Shown: positions 1 to 9,759, counted from the first letter of the stretch. The stretch: DNA of 64,000 nucleotides from Paenibacillus lutimineralis (GCF_003991425.1 NZ_CP034346.1:3199501-3263500); one strand, 5' to 3'. Notes: generated by a model not told the origin, from the letters alone. Translations and numbers: made by a program.

Positions 1-1
1 A

Positions 2-136
2 AAGCGAAATTTTCCGGTTTTGATTGCTATCATTCTGGTTTTGTCTGCTTTTATCATCTTGGCCAATTGGTTGGCGGATGTGCTCTATTCGGTGGTTGAC
101 CCGCGTGTTCGGAGGAATGGAAATAAGAGATGCTAA
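2..136 (+). CDS. Oligopeptide/dipeptide ABC transporter permease, C-terminal end (partial)
   Basis: The open frame runs in from the left edge and stops with TAA at 134-136. It encodes one hydrophobic segment followed by a short charged tail. The segment NWLADVLYSVVDPRVR matches the conserved C-terminal motif of DppB/OppB-type inner-membrane permeases, which usually read N-L-x-V-D-x-x-Y-x-x-x-D-P-R. The protein would form part of the membrane channel of a peptide or nickel importer. The rest of the gene and operon lie outside the window, so the substrate cannot be judged. Confidence 0.75.
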   Translation, partial: KRNFPVLIAIILVLSAFIILANWLADVLYSVVDPRVRRNGNKRC

Positions 137-210
137 AATTGTAAGCGGTCTAATAGACCGGCGGCTGGAGGGTAGTAAGAAAATTTGTGCACCATCATGG
201 ACTGTCAGGT

Positions 211-301
211 GACAAGAACATAGTAACATTGAAAACCGCATAAATTGCGGCTTTTTTTGTTTTGTGTTATCAAGTTCTTGTCAATATGAAATGACAAGAA
301 C
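211..301 (+). repeat. Family A repeat (GACAAGAAC element), complete copy
   Basis: GACAAGAAC at 211-219, its inverted copy GTTCTTGTC at 274-282, and a third direct copy at 293-301. Between the first two lies a terminator-like hairpin, CCGC-loop-GCGG followed by seven T (about 237-258). The element sits just after the permease stop and may terminate it. Most of the gap between 137 and 458 is this element; no gene is visible in the rest. Confidence 0.8.
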
Positions 302-458
302 TTTAACCGTATCACAAGTAGGGCGAATTTTTGGGTGGAGTCTCTCCTATAGGAAAAACACTATAACAATTTCCAATTATTCATTATAATAGAGTGAACT
401 AAGTCAACATTTATAATTTTTTTACAAAAGCTACAATGAGAAACTAGGTGAAAATGAA

Positions 459-2591
459 ATGTGGCCGGAGGAGTTAAACAAAGAACTGAGCAAGTTGAAG
501 GATGATGAAAATTATATCATTAAAATATGTGAAAAAATAAGAGGAACTGAGCCTAAAGTTGCAATAGGGGCCTACGAAGCAGCTACTAAATTTGTAAGAG
601 AGAATAATATGTTAATCTGTGCTTACCCATGGATTCTTTATTTTAAAGGCTGGTTATACTTTGAATCGACAGACTTTAAAACTGCGACCGCTCTTTATGA
701 AGAGGCTTATCATATTTTTAAAGAAAATAACAATATAGATGGACAATTGGCGACTAGCAGTGCATTTGTAAGTGGTTATTCGGTACAACAGAAACTTTCC
801 AAAGCCATTGAGCATGGTATGGAGGGTATAGAACTAGCAGAAAAAGTGGGTAACTATGAGCGACTAACTCAAATCAAAGGGAACCTTGCAGCGCTGTATA
901 TGGAAATCGATGAGTATGAAAAGGCAAAAGAGCTATTAGATCAGATCGAAAACATACCTCGTGTTTATAATAATGCTTTTAAAGTGGCTTGTTACATTAA
1001 TCAAGCTGAATGTTGCAACCATTTGGACGATCTAGATCAGGCGATAGTGTATATAACGAAGGCGCTTGAATTAGCAGAGGAATACACTCCCAGTATGATG
1101 CCCAATGTGTTAAAAGAAATGGCTCATATTTACGCGACTAAAGGGTGCTACGGTACAGCAGAAGAATACTTCGTCAAGAGTGTAGAAATGGCGAAAGCGG
1201 GAGGAGCGCAACTGTATCTTCAAGATGCACTATTGTACTGGGCAGAGCTAGATTTGGTACAAGGTCGATATAAGGAGACTATTGATAAGCTGCAACAAGT
1301 AGAAGAAGGGATAGAAAAGGCCAATTCTATAAGGAATTTACATAAAGTGTATTTGAATATGAGCAAAGGATTTAAAGGTCTGGGGAATTATGGACAAGCC
1401 TATGCGTATTTAGAAAAACATATGGAATTAGAAAAAGAAATGCAAGCTATTCGCAGTGCTGAGAGTATGGAAATGCTGAATCGAAAAAGAGAAGAGGAAG
1501 AGGGGAAAATCTACAAGTTTCTCTATAATCAAACTGAAGCATTGAATGGTGTGGGTCAGAAAATCCTGTCTAACTTGGACAAGGAAAGTATCTTTAATAT
1601 TGTTACCAAAGAAATACAGGATTTGATCCAAGCGGATATTATTCAAATTGGCATTTATAACGAAGAGGAAGGGATCCTTAACAATGAGTTGTCTATCGAA
1701 AAGGGACAACGGTTGGTCAAGGGGCCTATGTCTATATTAGAAGATAGCTTTTGGGCGTATAGTGTCAAGCACAAGCAGGATATCTTTATTAAGGATATTG
1801 AAAAGGAATATAGCCGATATTTTGATGATTTTAAGGAATATTTAGAGAAGGTAAGGAAGAAAAAGGAGTATGTAATAGAGACAATACCTTATTCTCTTAT
1901 ATTTGTACCTATTATTCTGAAAGATAAGGTAATAGGGGTGATAAGTACTCAAGCTTATAAGAAAAACTCTTTTAACTTAAAAGACTTGAGTACATTAAAG
2001 ACCCTATCTAATTATCTAGGGATTGGGTTAGAGAATGCTAGACTATATATGGAAGTTGAATTTGCATCTAAGTATGATATGTTAACCAAAGTCTTTAGTC
2101 GAAAAGAATTGTTTGAAGAAACAACCCAAATGTACGAGCAACTTAAAGAAAGCAAGAACGCAAATGGAACACTATGTATCCTGATGATTGATGTGGATAA
2201 TTTTAAGAGAATAAATGATGTTTACGGTCACCAGGAAGGAGATAGGGTGCTAGAGCGTGTGGCAGATCTGATTCAAGCTAGTATAGGAGAAAAGGATAGG
2301 GTAGGCAGATATGGCGGGGAAGAGTTTATGGTGGGAATTCCCGATGAAACGTTGAAGCAATGTATTCAAAAAGCAGAGATTATCCGAAAAAATGTTGAGA
2401 AGGCAGTTATAACATCATTTCTAGGGATACCCATTCCTATTACCGTAAGTATAGGGGGAGCCAACTTAAATACAAAGAAATATACCTTAGAGCAAATGAT
2501 TAATTATGCTGATAAAGAATTATTCAAAGCTAAAAAATCAGGAAAGAATAACGTATTTGTATATCATCAAGAAGAAGGTACGGGCGTTTAG
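459..2591 (+). CDS. TPR-GAF-GGDEF protein, probable diguanylate cyclase
   Basis: A 710-residue protein without membrane segments. Residues about 1-345 are tetratricopeptide repeats, then a short charged coiled coil (about 335-370), a GAF-like domain (about 375-545) and a C-terminal GGDEF domain (about 555-705). The active-site motif is GGEEF at residues 619-623, the form found in active cyclases, so synthesis of cyclic di-GMP from GTP is likely. The residues before it read GEKD where an inhibitory I-site would have RxxD, so product feedback at that site is probably absent. The TPR block may bind a peptide or protein partner and the GAF domain a small ligand; both are inferences. AGGTG at 446-450 supports the ATG at 459. 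No operon partner is present. Confidence 0.88.
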   Translation: MWPEELNKELSKLKDDENYIIKICEKIRGTEPKVAIGAYEAATKFVRENNMLICAYPWILYFKGWLYFESTDFKTATALYEEAYHIFKENNNIDGQLATSSAFVSGYSVQQKLSKAIEHGMEGIELAEKVGNYERLTQIKGNLAALYMEIDEYEKAKELLDQIENIPRVYNNAFKVACYINQAECCNHLDDLDQAIVYITKALELAEEYTPSMMPNVLKEMAHIYATKGCYGTAEEYFVKSVEMAKAGGAQLYLQDALLYWAELDLVQGRYKETIDKLQQVEEGIEKANSIRNLHKVYLNMSKGFKGLGNYGQAYAYLEKHMELEKEMQAIRSAESMEMLNRKREEEEGKIYKFLYNQTEALNGVGQKILSNLDKESIFNIVTKEIQDLIQADIIQIGIYNEEEGILNNELSIEKGQRLVKGPMSILEDSFWAYSVKHKQDIFIKDIEKEYSRYFDDFKEYLEKVRKKKEYVIETIPYSLIFVPIILKDKVIGVISTQAYKKNSFNLKDLSTLKTLSNYLGIGLENARLYMEVEFASKYDMLTKVFSRKELFEETTQMYEQLKESKNANGTLCILMIDVDNFKRINDVYGHQEGDRVLERVADLIQASIGEKDRVGRYGGEEFMVGIPDETLKQCIQKAEIIRKNVEKAVITSFLGIPIPITVSIGGANLNTKKYTLEQMINYADKELFKAKKSGKNNVFVYHQEEGTGV

Positions 2592-3067
2592 ATAGGGGAT
2601 GTCCCAAAAGCCATGAAAATGGATTGCGGCATCCCCACAGCATTGCTGATATTTTTGCGGGTGCGGAATTGTTGCCTATGAAGCAAAGAGTGAAGGTATA
2701 GATTTTTGGATATCATATTAATCGAGTAGCAGCACTGATTGCTAGAGTGAAAAGCAAAAAGCTAGAAATCGTTTGGATCCCAACCCTATTGAACGATCGT
2801 GCGAGATATCTATGCGGTCTCCAATAACGATCGGAGAACGACATCGCTTTAAAACCCGAAAATTTAAGTTTTGAGGAAAGTTTCTTCAGGTAGGCACCTG
2901 CATTACCATTACTGGCCGTCCGTAAGGAAAGCAGGAGCGAAAATGGACAAACTAGGAACTCGAACTCTTTTACAATAATTCGATAAGGGATACGCTTTAA
3001 TATCAGCTCCTGTAGAATACTGATCCCTTACCCACTTTCAACCATCGACATGATTTCATAATCGTCC
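2592..3067. other. Intergenic stretch with degraded sequence
   Basis: No intact gene. GGGGATG at about 2595 and CATCCCC at about 2629 form an inverted pair after the GGDEF gene, without a T tract. Around 2670-2827 one + frame stays open apart from a stop, reading fragments such as RVAALIARVKSKKLEIVWI; I do not recognise it and take it as gene debris. Confidence 0.4.
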
Positions 3068-3164
3068 GTTAAACTAACGGGAAACTATAGCACAATAAAA
3101 ACAAGAAGGCAGCCGACCAACTTGATCGGCTGTCTTTGTTCAATTAACGGGCAGGATAACTCCA
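3068..3164 (+). repeat. Family B repeat (CTAACGGG element), full unit with hairpin
   Basis: Two direct copies of the motif (CTAACGGGAAACTATAG at 3073 and TTAACGGGCAGGATAA at about 3144) flank a hairpin, GGCAGCCGA ... TCGGCTGTC, followed by a T-rich stretch. The layout matches the units at 32611, 47688 and 49997. The hairpin resembles a Rho-independent terminator. Confidence 0.75.
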
Positions 3165-3244
3165 ATATGTGGTAGTATTTATATTGAAGTATAAGTTGTA
3201 ATTAGCAGCCCTAATATAAGTGGCAGTCGGCCTGAGGTGAACTA

Positions 3245-3823
3245 ATGAATTTTAGATGTGAGTGTGGACAAAGAATACACGATACGACTGATTATTTATC
3301 CTATAAGGGATATTTAATGTCGGACCAAGATCAGTTTGATCTCCTGGACGAGATTGACGATGCTATTGAGAAATCGGGACCGTCATCTACAGATAAAGAA
3401 GAAGCTACAATGAGAATCCGATCATTAATAAGCACACTTTTTAAAACGGTTTATCAGTGTTCCAATTGCGGTAATTTCTTCATTGATAATAATCATCCTA
3501 AGCTAGAAATGTTCAGGGGAGTTAATCAAGTTAATAAAAACTTATTGGTGTCAGCTTTAGGGGACAAGTGGAGAGGTTTTATATATGCGGAGTGGAAAGA
3601 TAAAATTCCCGATTGGCAAACGTCCAATGGAACCCTATATAACGAAACGAATTCAAGTTCTCTAACCGGGCAATTGGACGGAAATGGAAAGTATAGTGAT
3701 TGGGAAACCTTGGAGCAGGATTATTATCAGTTATTTAATGAACTGAAGAATAAGAATGTCATACGGTATAGCCAATTAAAAAAGAACTATACAGTCATTC
3801 ATTCATGGAGTTTAAAAAAATAA
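3245..3823 (+). CDS. Hypothetical protein with two cysteine pairs
   Basis: A 192-residue soluble protein that I do not recognise. The N-terminus has CECG (residues 5-8) and a second pair CSNC at about residues 75-78, so the four cysteines could bind one zinc ion. The middle is acidic and the C-terminus is rich in Asn, Lys and Tyr. The start at 3245 follows GAGGTGA six bases upstream. It stands alone between repeats and debris, so context gives no function. Confidence 0.6.
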   Translation: MNFRCECGQRIHDTTDYLSYKGYLMSDQDQFDLLDEIDDAIEKSGPSSTDKEEATMRIRSLISTLFKTVYQCSNCGNFFIDNNHPKLEMFRGVNQVNKNLLVSALGDKWRGFIYAEWKDKIPDWQTSNGTLYNETNSSSLTGQLDGNGKYSDWETLEQDYYQLFNELKNKNVIRYSQLKKNYTVIHSWSLKK

Positions 3824-3943
3824 CTCCTCCTTTTTGAGCGGTCTAAGAGCTCGGTCCACAAACGGCAAACTCTAGTTGAATAGACCCAGTCTAAAACCTC
3901 TTATTAGTAGCAAACTAGGATTGCTCTAATAGGAGGTTTTACT

Positions 3944-4140
3944 ATGATTTTAAGTGAACTTTGGAATCATTATGAGGCAGACAAACGAATCCAAGGATTT
4001 AGCCCGAATACATTGCGAGCTTACGCTTTACAACTAAAGATGCTGTTAAAGACCTCGTGGATGTAGATATCTCAAGGGTAACTCTGAATCTCTTGAAAGA
4101 ATACTTAGCTAAACAATCCAAATCCCCATGGCGCTGTTAA
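3944..4140 (+). pseudogene. Tyrosine recombinase (phage integrase type), N-terminal remnant
   Basis: A good AGGAGG at about 3930 precedes an ATG. The first 34 codons read like the core-binding domain of XerC/XerD-type recombinases (ELWNHYEADKR, GFSPNTLRAY). A frameshift near 4040 moves the reading to another frame (VDVDISRVTLNLLKEYLAKQ), which also fits that domain. The catalytic domain is missing: the sequence ends in a family B repeat whose TTAA supplies the stop. A dead fragment of a mobile-element or chromosome-resolution recombinase. Confidence 0.65.
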
Positions 4141-4157
4141 GCTAACGGGCAGTTTAG
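4137..4157 (+). repeat. Family B repeat, single motif
   Basis: TTAAGCTAACGGGCAGTTTAG, directly at the broken end of the integrase remnant. Confidence 0.75.
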
Positions 4158-4368
4158 CGCAACAAAACCGAACCATTAACGTCTAAATATTGGAAGTTTT
4201 CGAGTTCGTATTATCACGAATATTACTGATAAGGTATTATGGTAATGGGAGAGCATGCATCACAAAGTATTGAGCTTTACAATTTTAAAAACGATCAATA
4301 TAAAGGAAGATTATAGAAAACAACGTACGTTAGGTAAAAATTAAATTATTTATTAGAGGTGTAATGAT

Positions 4369-4581
4369 ATGTATAACTCATTAGAAAAATTTTATGAGTT
4401 AGTTGCCCAAGGAACAGAGAATAACAATGGAGATTTGATATTCCAAAAATGAGATAAGGAGTTGCAAAAAGTATAAAATGAAAATAAGTTTGATAGGTTT
4501 AACGGTTTTGCAGAACAATATGACAAATTCAGATCTACAGCGGACGAGCTGGGGCTCCTAAAGCATTTGGGTAAAAAATGA
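4369..4581 (+). pseudogene. Small hypothetical protein with two in-frame stops
   Basis: ATG at 4369 with AGAGGTG upstream opens a frame of 70 codons. It is interrupted by TGA after codon 27 and TAA a few codons later, then stays open in the same frame to TGA at 4579-4581. The pieces (SLEKFYELVAQGTE, FDRFNGFAEQYDKFR, ADELGLLKHLGKK) read as one coherent helical protein, so two point mutations probably inactivated it. I do not recognise the family. Confidence 0.5.
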
Positions 4582-4644
4582 TAGAAGTGCGTGAGACCAC
4601 CGACTGTGGTCATGGTTACAAAAGAGCCATCGATATAGTAAAAG

Positions 4645-4691
4645 AAAAGAGCGAGGTTCGCGGTCATTTTTCCACGAGCGCTCGCTCTTTT
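4645..4691. terminator. Bidirectional Rho-independent terminator
   Basis: AAAAGAGCGAG (4645-4655) pairs with CTCGCTCTTTT (4681-4691), with A and T tracts on both sides. It lies downstream of the minus-strand MocR gene and can stop transcription from either side. Confidence 0.75.
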
Positions 4692-4764
4692 TGCTACGCT
4701 GTTATCCAATTGAACAGTTTGCAGGTACAATTTGAGCAAACGTGAGGCCAGAAGTGGTAATTTT

Positions 4765-6192
4765 TCATCCTTTCAAACCCCTGTCTGCCAATTCGACAAG
4801 CCTCTGGATGCCTTCTCTCAATAGCTGCTCATTCAGATAGGAATAGCTGAGGCGTATCCATGATTTGTACTCCTTGAGCGGATCACAAATCGCTCCTGGC
4901 ACAAAAGTAATTGATTGCTTGATGCATGTACTGAGTAAAGGTTCAATCTCCACCGTTTCCGGAAGCTTCACCCATAAGTTGAATCCGCCTGCAGGGGAGT
5001 TCCACTGCCAGTCGGTAGCGGACAATTCCTGTTCTACGATATCCTTGCGGACCGTAAGCGCAATGCGAAGCTTCTCCATATGCTGCTGCAGCCGCTCGCT
5101 GAAAAAATAATGCAGAAAAATTTTCTGATTCACCAAAGGCGTCCCACTGTCCGACAACATTTTGGCTTTTATCAGGTAGTTCATGATGGAAGGGCGGCAC
5201 GCAACGATGGCGATACCGAGGCCAGGAGCGATATATTTGCTGAAGCTGCGAAGATAAATGACCCATCCTGCCGTATCGTAAGCAAAAAGAGGCCGTGGCG
5301 GCTCTTCACCAAAATATATGTCGCGGTAAGGATCGTCCTCAATTAGCAGACATTGATACCTCTCAGCAAGCTCAACGAGCCTTTTCCTTTGTTCGGCGGG
5401 TACAATATAGCCTGTTGGACTTTGAAAGGTGGGATTTAAATAAAACAACCGTGGCTTGTAGGCTTGCATCAGCTTCTCCACCTGCTCCAGATCGTAGCCG
5501 TACGGGTGGATCTCGACCGGAACGATAACCGCGCCTTGTCTTCTGAAAATATCAATCGCCGTGCTGTAAGTAGGACGCTCCAACATAACGACATCTCTCG
5601 GCTTGACCAGTGCTCTGGCAACCAAATCCATGGCCTCCTGCGATCCGCATGTGATCAATAATTCGTCTGCAGACAAGTGAAACCGGTGGCAATCAGTAAA
5701 GTACCGGCACAGCGCATCTCGCAGCTCCTGGTCTCCTTGCACGGTAAAGTAGGTGCCGAGCATTTTGGGATACAAATCGAATACTTGCTTCACATATTCC
5801 GAAAAATAAAGATTTGGGAGCAGGTTCGGATCGAGCAGCGATTTTGACAGTACATATTCGGCTTGCACCTGATGAATTTCAGAAAGATGGCTTTCATGCA
5901 CGTAAGCAGAAATGATCGGATCATGCAGCGAATCCGCTGGAAAACTATCACCGTTCGGTATCACATAATAGCCGGATTTGTCCTTCGCTTCAACGATCCG
6001 ATTTTCCTTTAGTAGCTGATAGGCTTTATAGACCGTTAGTCGATGCACATTGAATTCCATCGCTAGCGAGCGGATGGAGGGAAGCTTCTCATGCGGCTTC
6101 CATTCTCCGCGATTGATTCGATCCAGAATATAGTCATAAATTTGTTCAAACAGTTTGCCTGCATATCTGTTTGAATGAACTGTTTTTTTCAT
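4765..6192 (-). CDS. MocR-type regulator (GntR helix-turn-helix + aminotransferase-like domain)
   Basis: The N-terminus (about residues 1-75) is a GntR winged helix (KLPSIRSLAMEFNVHRLTVYKAYQLL). The rest is a class I aminotransferase fold with the PLP-lysine motif SFSKY. Such proteins bind pyridoxal phosphate or an amino compound and control nearby, often divergent, genes. Here the divergent neighbour is a broken EamA transporter, its probable former target. The open frame could begin seven codons upstream, but the GGGGGC nine bases before 6192 supports this ATG. Length and motifs look intact. A terminator lies 70 bases downstream. Confidence 0.85.
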   Translation of the reverse strand: MKKTVHSNRYAGKLFEQIYDYILDRINRGEWKPHEKLPSIRSLAMEFNVHRLTVYKAYQLLKENRIVEAKDKSGYYVIPNGDSFPADSLHDPIISAYVHESHLSEIHQVQAEYVLSKSLLDPNLLPNLYFSEYVKQVFDLYPKMLGTYFTVQGDQELRDALCRYFTDCHRFHLSADELLITCGSQEAMDLVARALVKPRDVVMLERPTYSTAIDIFRRQGAVIVPVEIHPYGYDLEQVEKLMQAYKPRLFYLNPTFQSPTGYIVPAEQRKRLVELAERYQCLLIEDDPYRDIYFGEEPPRPLFAYDTAGWVIYLRSFSKYIAPGLGIAIVACRPSIMNYLIKAKMLSDSGTPLVNQKIFLHYFFSERLQQHMEKLRIALTVRKDIVEQELSATDWQWNSPAGGFNLWVKLPETVEIEPLLSTCIKQSITFVPGAICDPLKEYKSWIRLSYSYLNEQLLREGIQRLVELADRGLKG

Positions 6193-6377
6193 ATGTTTTG
6201 CCCCCAGACCCATTCACCCGAAATACGCACTAGTGTGTATCTCTATTATACAGGAAGTTCCATCCTTCTGTTCTGGTCCTATCGATCTGTTCTATTTACC
6301 TTCGTTTATGATGGAAAAAAGGGGGCTGATCAATTCTGTCGGAAAATTCACATAGCTCATGAAAGAAGGTTTTAGAA

Positions 6378-7138
6378 ATGAACAGAAACACTTTATTAAC
6401 GGGTATCATCTATTATTTGATTCCTGTGCTGGCGTGGGGGGGCATGTTTCCCGTCATGCAAGTTGCCTTGAAGGTTCTCGATCCGTTCTATTTCACGACG
6501 ATTCGCTACATATGGGCAGGTCTCATTCTTTTAGGAATGCTGATCGTTTTCGAAGGGAAGAACGTTCTCCGATTGGAGGGGAAATCATATTCATTGCGCT
6601 TTCAGGCGCAATGCTGGTCATTACGAATGGAGACCCCTCCCAAATCGTTCAAATCAAAGAGTACATTGGCGCCAGTCTGCTGATTATGCTCGGTGCTCTA
6701 TGCTGGGTCATTTATACGATGGGTGGCAGTCAATTTGTAGGCTGGTCGCCGCTTCGCTACACCGCTCTGACAACATGCTTCGGATCCTTGATGAATATTT
6801 TATTAATCCTGTCGGCAACGGTTTTCGGTGCCTTGAGGGCGCCAAGTGTGGAGAGGATCGGAAGCGCAGGGGCGGAACTACTGTATATGATCCTGATTGC
6901 AGGCGTACTTGCCGTGTTCACATGGAACGTCGGCAATAAAATTTTGAAGCCAGAGAACGGCATGTTATTTATGAACATTGTCCCTGTTACGTCAGTCACG
7001 TTCAGTGCCCTCCAGGGCGTTGAAGTCGGAAGGTTACAGATGGCAGGGACCTTTATCGTGATCATCGCGCTGGTGATTAATAATTTGAATCAGAGACGAG
7101 GAAAGATGCAGGTGAGTATGCAAAATGACCATTCTTGA
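6378..7138 (+). pseudogene. EamA/DMT-family transporter, frameshifted and internally deleted
   Basis: The first 66 codons (ATG 6378, GGTTTTAG upstream) encode two membrane segments typical of EamA permeases (IPVLAWGGMFPVMQVALK). Near 6585 the coding frame changes and continues with the later helices to TGA at 7138. About 250 residues are represented against about 300 in a normal member, so roughly two helices are missing as well as the frame. It would have been a drug/metabolite exporter under the divergent MocR regulator. A scrambled second copy of its 3' end is found near 10950. Confidence 0.75.
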
Positions 7139-7559
7139 TCATTATCGGAATGTGCTGAACGGAGAATTGAAGCAGTCTCCCGTTGAGCGCCTTATGGGAC
7201 TGAAGTTAATTAGCGTAGAAGAGGGCGAAGCTACGTATGAAATGGAGGCATCGGAACAACATGCGAATCCGCAAGGCACATGCAACGGCGGTATAATCGG
7301 AATTCTTGCCGATATGGCCATGGGAATTGCCTACGGATCTACCTTGCAAAAAGACGAAACCTTCACCACGATCGAGTTGAAAATAAACTTTTTTAGACCT
7401 GTGTGGAACGCTAAAATAAAGGCCCATGCTACGCTGTATAAGCGGGGACAAACAATTGGGTTCATCCAATGCAATATTACTGACGAGAACGGGAAAATCA
7501 TCGCTCATGCCTCAAGTACTTGTATGACATTAAGGGGCGATAAAGCACAAGGCAGGTAG
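7125..7559 (+). CDS. PaaI-type hotdog thioesterase
   Basis: A 144-residue single hotdog-fold protein. The segment QHANPQGTCNGGIIGILADMA corresponds to the H-x-N-x-x-G-x-x-H-G-G motif of PaaI-like thioesterases, which hydrolyse acyl-CoA thioesters. In this copy the usual second histidine before GG is Asn, so activity may be altered. The start overlaps the end of the EamA pseudogene by 14 bases, showing translational coupling in the ancestral operon. The GNAT gene follows 33 bases later. Confidence 0.75.
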   Translation: MTILDHYRNVLNGELKQSPVERLMGLKLISVEEGEATYEMEASEQHANPQGTCNGGIIGILADMAMGIAYGSTLQKDETFTTIELKINFFRPVWNAKIKAHATLYKRGQTIGFIQCNITDENGKIIAHASSTCMTLRGDKAQGR

Positions 7560-7592
7560 ACCCGCGGGACATACAAAAGGAGGAAACATAGC

Positions 7593-8105
7593 ATGCATGA
7601 AACAGTGCTCACGATCACTTCGATGGAGACACTCGAAGAAGCTCTTGCCTTCAAAACACTTAATGAGGAATGGATCGCCCGGATCTTCACCATCGAAGAG
7701 GCGGACCGGGTAATCCTCGATAACCCGGTAGAAAACATCATGAACAGAGGAGGAGACGTACTCATCGCACGCGATAGCGATTCTATCGTCGGATGCGTTG
7801 CACTCGTGCCGACTGGGGCTGGCGTGTTCGAGCTCTCGAAGATGAGCGTTACACCCGAGTTACGGGGGCGCGGATACGGACGGAAGATCATTCATGCCGC
7901 CATTAACCACGCACGTGGGCTTGGCGCAACATCGCTGTTTTTGGGTAGCAGCACCAAGCTACCGAACGCTGTTCATCTATATGAATCGGTTGGATTCAAG
8001 CACGTTCCTGTCGAGCAGATCAGGCCCATGCCCTATGTAAGAGCGGATGTGTTTATGGATATGGAACTAGTGAATACGAAGACAATATTTTTCAAGTCCC
8101 AGTGA
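7593..8105 (+). CDS. GNAT-family N-acetyltransferase
   Basis: A 170-residue protein with the acetyl-CoA binding motif LRGRGYGRKII at about residues 90-100, preceded by a beta strand (FELSKMSVTPE) and followed by the C-terminal NAVHLYESVGF element of the fold. It would transfer an acetyl group to an amine; the substrate is unknown. AAAGGAGG ten bases upstream supports the ATG. It closes the EamA-thioesterase-GNAT set. A fragment of the same sequence recurs near 11000. Confidence 0.85.
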   Translation: MHETVLTITSMETLEEALAFKTLNEEWIARIFTIEEADRVILDNPVENIMNRGGDVLIARDSDSIVGCVALVPTGAGVFELSKMSVTPELRGRGYGRKIIHAAINHARGLGATSLFLGSSTKLPNAVHLYESVGFKHVPVEQIRPMPYVRADVFMDMELVNTKTIFFKSQ

Positions 8106-8193
8106 CCGCTGATTCATTTATAGGGTCTTCGGATTTTATGGTGGTGTTTTTCTAAAGACTTGATTTGTAGCGATATCTTAGTAAAATGGTTTT

Positions 8194-8484
8194 ATGACTA
8201 CTCAAAAAATAATAAATGATGAACTCAGAGTTAAAATATTTAAGGCGTTAGCTGATGAAACAAGATTGGACATCATACGAGCTCTATACGCTGGCATGAA
8301 GGAGATGAATTGTGGAGAAGTTGGACACATTCGCGATACTACGAAATCGAATACTTCATATCACTTGCGTACTTTAAAGGAGGCGAAATTGATCAAGGTA
8401 CGAAAAGAAGCTCAAGCGAAGTATATGAGCATCGATTTGGAGACATTTCTAACTTACTTACCCGGATTTCTGGATACGTTGTAG
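8194..8484 (+). CDS. ArsR-family winged-helix repressor
   Basis: A 96-residue protein with the ArsR helix-turn-helix: FKALADETRLDIIRAL at residues 15-30, then the recognition-helix region SNTSYHLRTLKEAKLI. No obvious cysteine metal site is visible (one Cys at about residue 40), so it may sense something other than metal. It is followed by an inverted repeat (8510-8537) and an MFS exporter, the usual repressor-operator-transporter layout. Confidence 0.85.
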   Translation: MTTQKIINDELRVKIFKALADETRLDIIRALYAGMKEMNCGEVGHIRDTTKSNTSYHLRTLKEAKLIKVRKEAQAKYMSIDLETFLTYLPGFLDTL

Positions 8485-8509
8485 AAAGAAATTCTTTTTT
8501 TTCTAATAT

Positions 8510-8537
8510 AGTTCAATAATCTTTGAACTATTGAACT
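8510..8537. promoter_or_regulatory. Operator-like inverted repeat before the MFS gene
   Basis: AGTTCAATA (8510-8518) and TATTGAACT (8529-8537) form a perfect dyad between the ArsR gene and the exporter, with a third partial copy (TTTGAACTA) inside. A likely ArsR binding site. Confidence 0.55.
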
Positions 8538-8557
8538 GATTACAAAGGGTGAATAGA

Positions 8558-9748
8558 ATGATCAAATTAACTGCTTTATTTTTCGTCATCATGTTTGTTA
8601 TCGGTACGGATACGTTTTTGATTTCTCCGCTCATACCCACTCTTCAGAACTTGTTTCATATCCCGACCGAATATTCCGGTTGGATGGTGGGGTCTTATGC
8701 TTTAGGTTATGCCATTTTTGCGCTGATTGCTGGACCGCTTTCCGATGGATGGGATCGCAAAAAAGTAATGCTATCCGGCATGGTCTGCTTCTCGGTTTCA
8801 ACTATGTTATGCGGCTTTGCCACAGGCTTTTGGTCGATGTTCTTCTTCCGTTTTTTAGCCGGAGTCAGCGCAGCATTTACGGCGCCTCAAGTCTGGGCCT
8901 CGATCCCTGCTCTGTTTCCAACGTCAAAAATCGCTAAAGTATCAGGAATCGTCATGGCAGGCTTGGCTGCTTCCCAAGCGTTCGGCATCCCTATTGGAAG
9001 TCTGCTTGCCTCAGCCCATTGGTATTATCCTTTTTTTATAATCGGTGCATGTGCATTATTGGTAGCGGTATTCATCTACTATGCTTTGCCCGAAATGAAA
9101 CCGAATCAAGGCCAAAAAACCAAGACTCCGATTTTCAGTAGATACATCCCACTATTGAATAGCCGAATGGCGAGAAGGGCTTTCCTCGCTCATTTCTTAT
9201 TTCAATGTGGATTCTTTGCTGCCTTTTCTTTCATTGGAAAATGGGTGACGGATCGCTTTCACCTTTCAATTGATCAAGCGGGGTACGTGATGTTTTTTCT
9301 TGGTCTCGGGAATATAGTCGGGAGCTTCGGCGGTGCCTATGTGATCAAAAAGTTAAACCGTTTCAATACGCTGGTTGTGGGCTTTCTTGTCTCTATCGTA
9401 TGTTTTATTGTTTTGCCTCACTTGCCTTCGGTTGCGGCTTTCGAAAGTGTTTACTTTTTCATATTCGTTAACATGGGGATCGCTTTTCCCTTAATACTGA
9501 GAATGCTGAATTCATTAAATCCGACCATCCGCGGCACGATCTCCAGCTTGGCCAATTCAATCATGTACGCTGCGACAACACTCGGTTCTTGGATCGCAGG
9601 CCTAATTTACGCGACTTTTAACGGTTTTTCCGCCGTAGGCATGTTTACGGCTATATGCTTTGCCGGTTCGTTGTTATCTTTTATATTCAGCGGTATTTTG
9701 ACCAGTCAAAGCGAAAACAAAGAAGGAGTTTGCGTCATAAATGCATAG
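8558..9748 (+). CDS. MFS transporter, drug:H+ antiporter type (DHA1)
   Basis: About 396 residues with twelve predicted membrane segments. The loop between helices 2 and 3 has the MFS motif (GPLSDGWDRKKVMLSG) and helix 4 carries FFRFLAGVSAAF. An inner-membrane exporter for a small molecule that probably induces its own efflux through the upstream ArsR protein. A GTG lies three codons earlier, but AAGGG at 8545-8549 is spaced better for the ATG at 8558. Confidence 0.82.
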   Translation: MIKLTALFFVIMFVIGTDTFLISPLIPTLQNLFHIPTEYSGWMVGSYALGYAIFALIAGPLSDGWDRKKVMLSGMVCFSVSTMLCGFATGFWSMFFFRFLAGVSAAFTAPQVWASIPALFPTSKIAKVSGIVMAGLAASQAFGIPIGSLLASAHWYYPFFIIGACALLVAVFIYYALPEMKPNQGQKTKTPIFSRYIPLLNSRMARRAFLAHFLFQCGFFAAFSFIGKWVTDRFHLSIDQAGYVMFFLGLGNIVGSFGGAYVIKKLNRFNTLVVGFLVSIVCFIVLPHLPSVAAFESVYFFIFVNMGIAFPLILRMLNSLNPTIRGTISSLANSIMYAATTLGSWIAGLIYATFNGFSAVGMFTAICFAGSLLSFIFSGILTSQSENKEGVCVINA

Positions 9749-9759
9749 AAGAATTTAAT

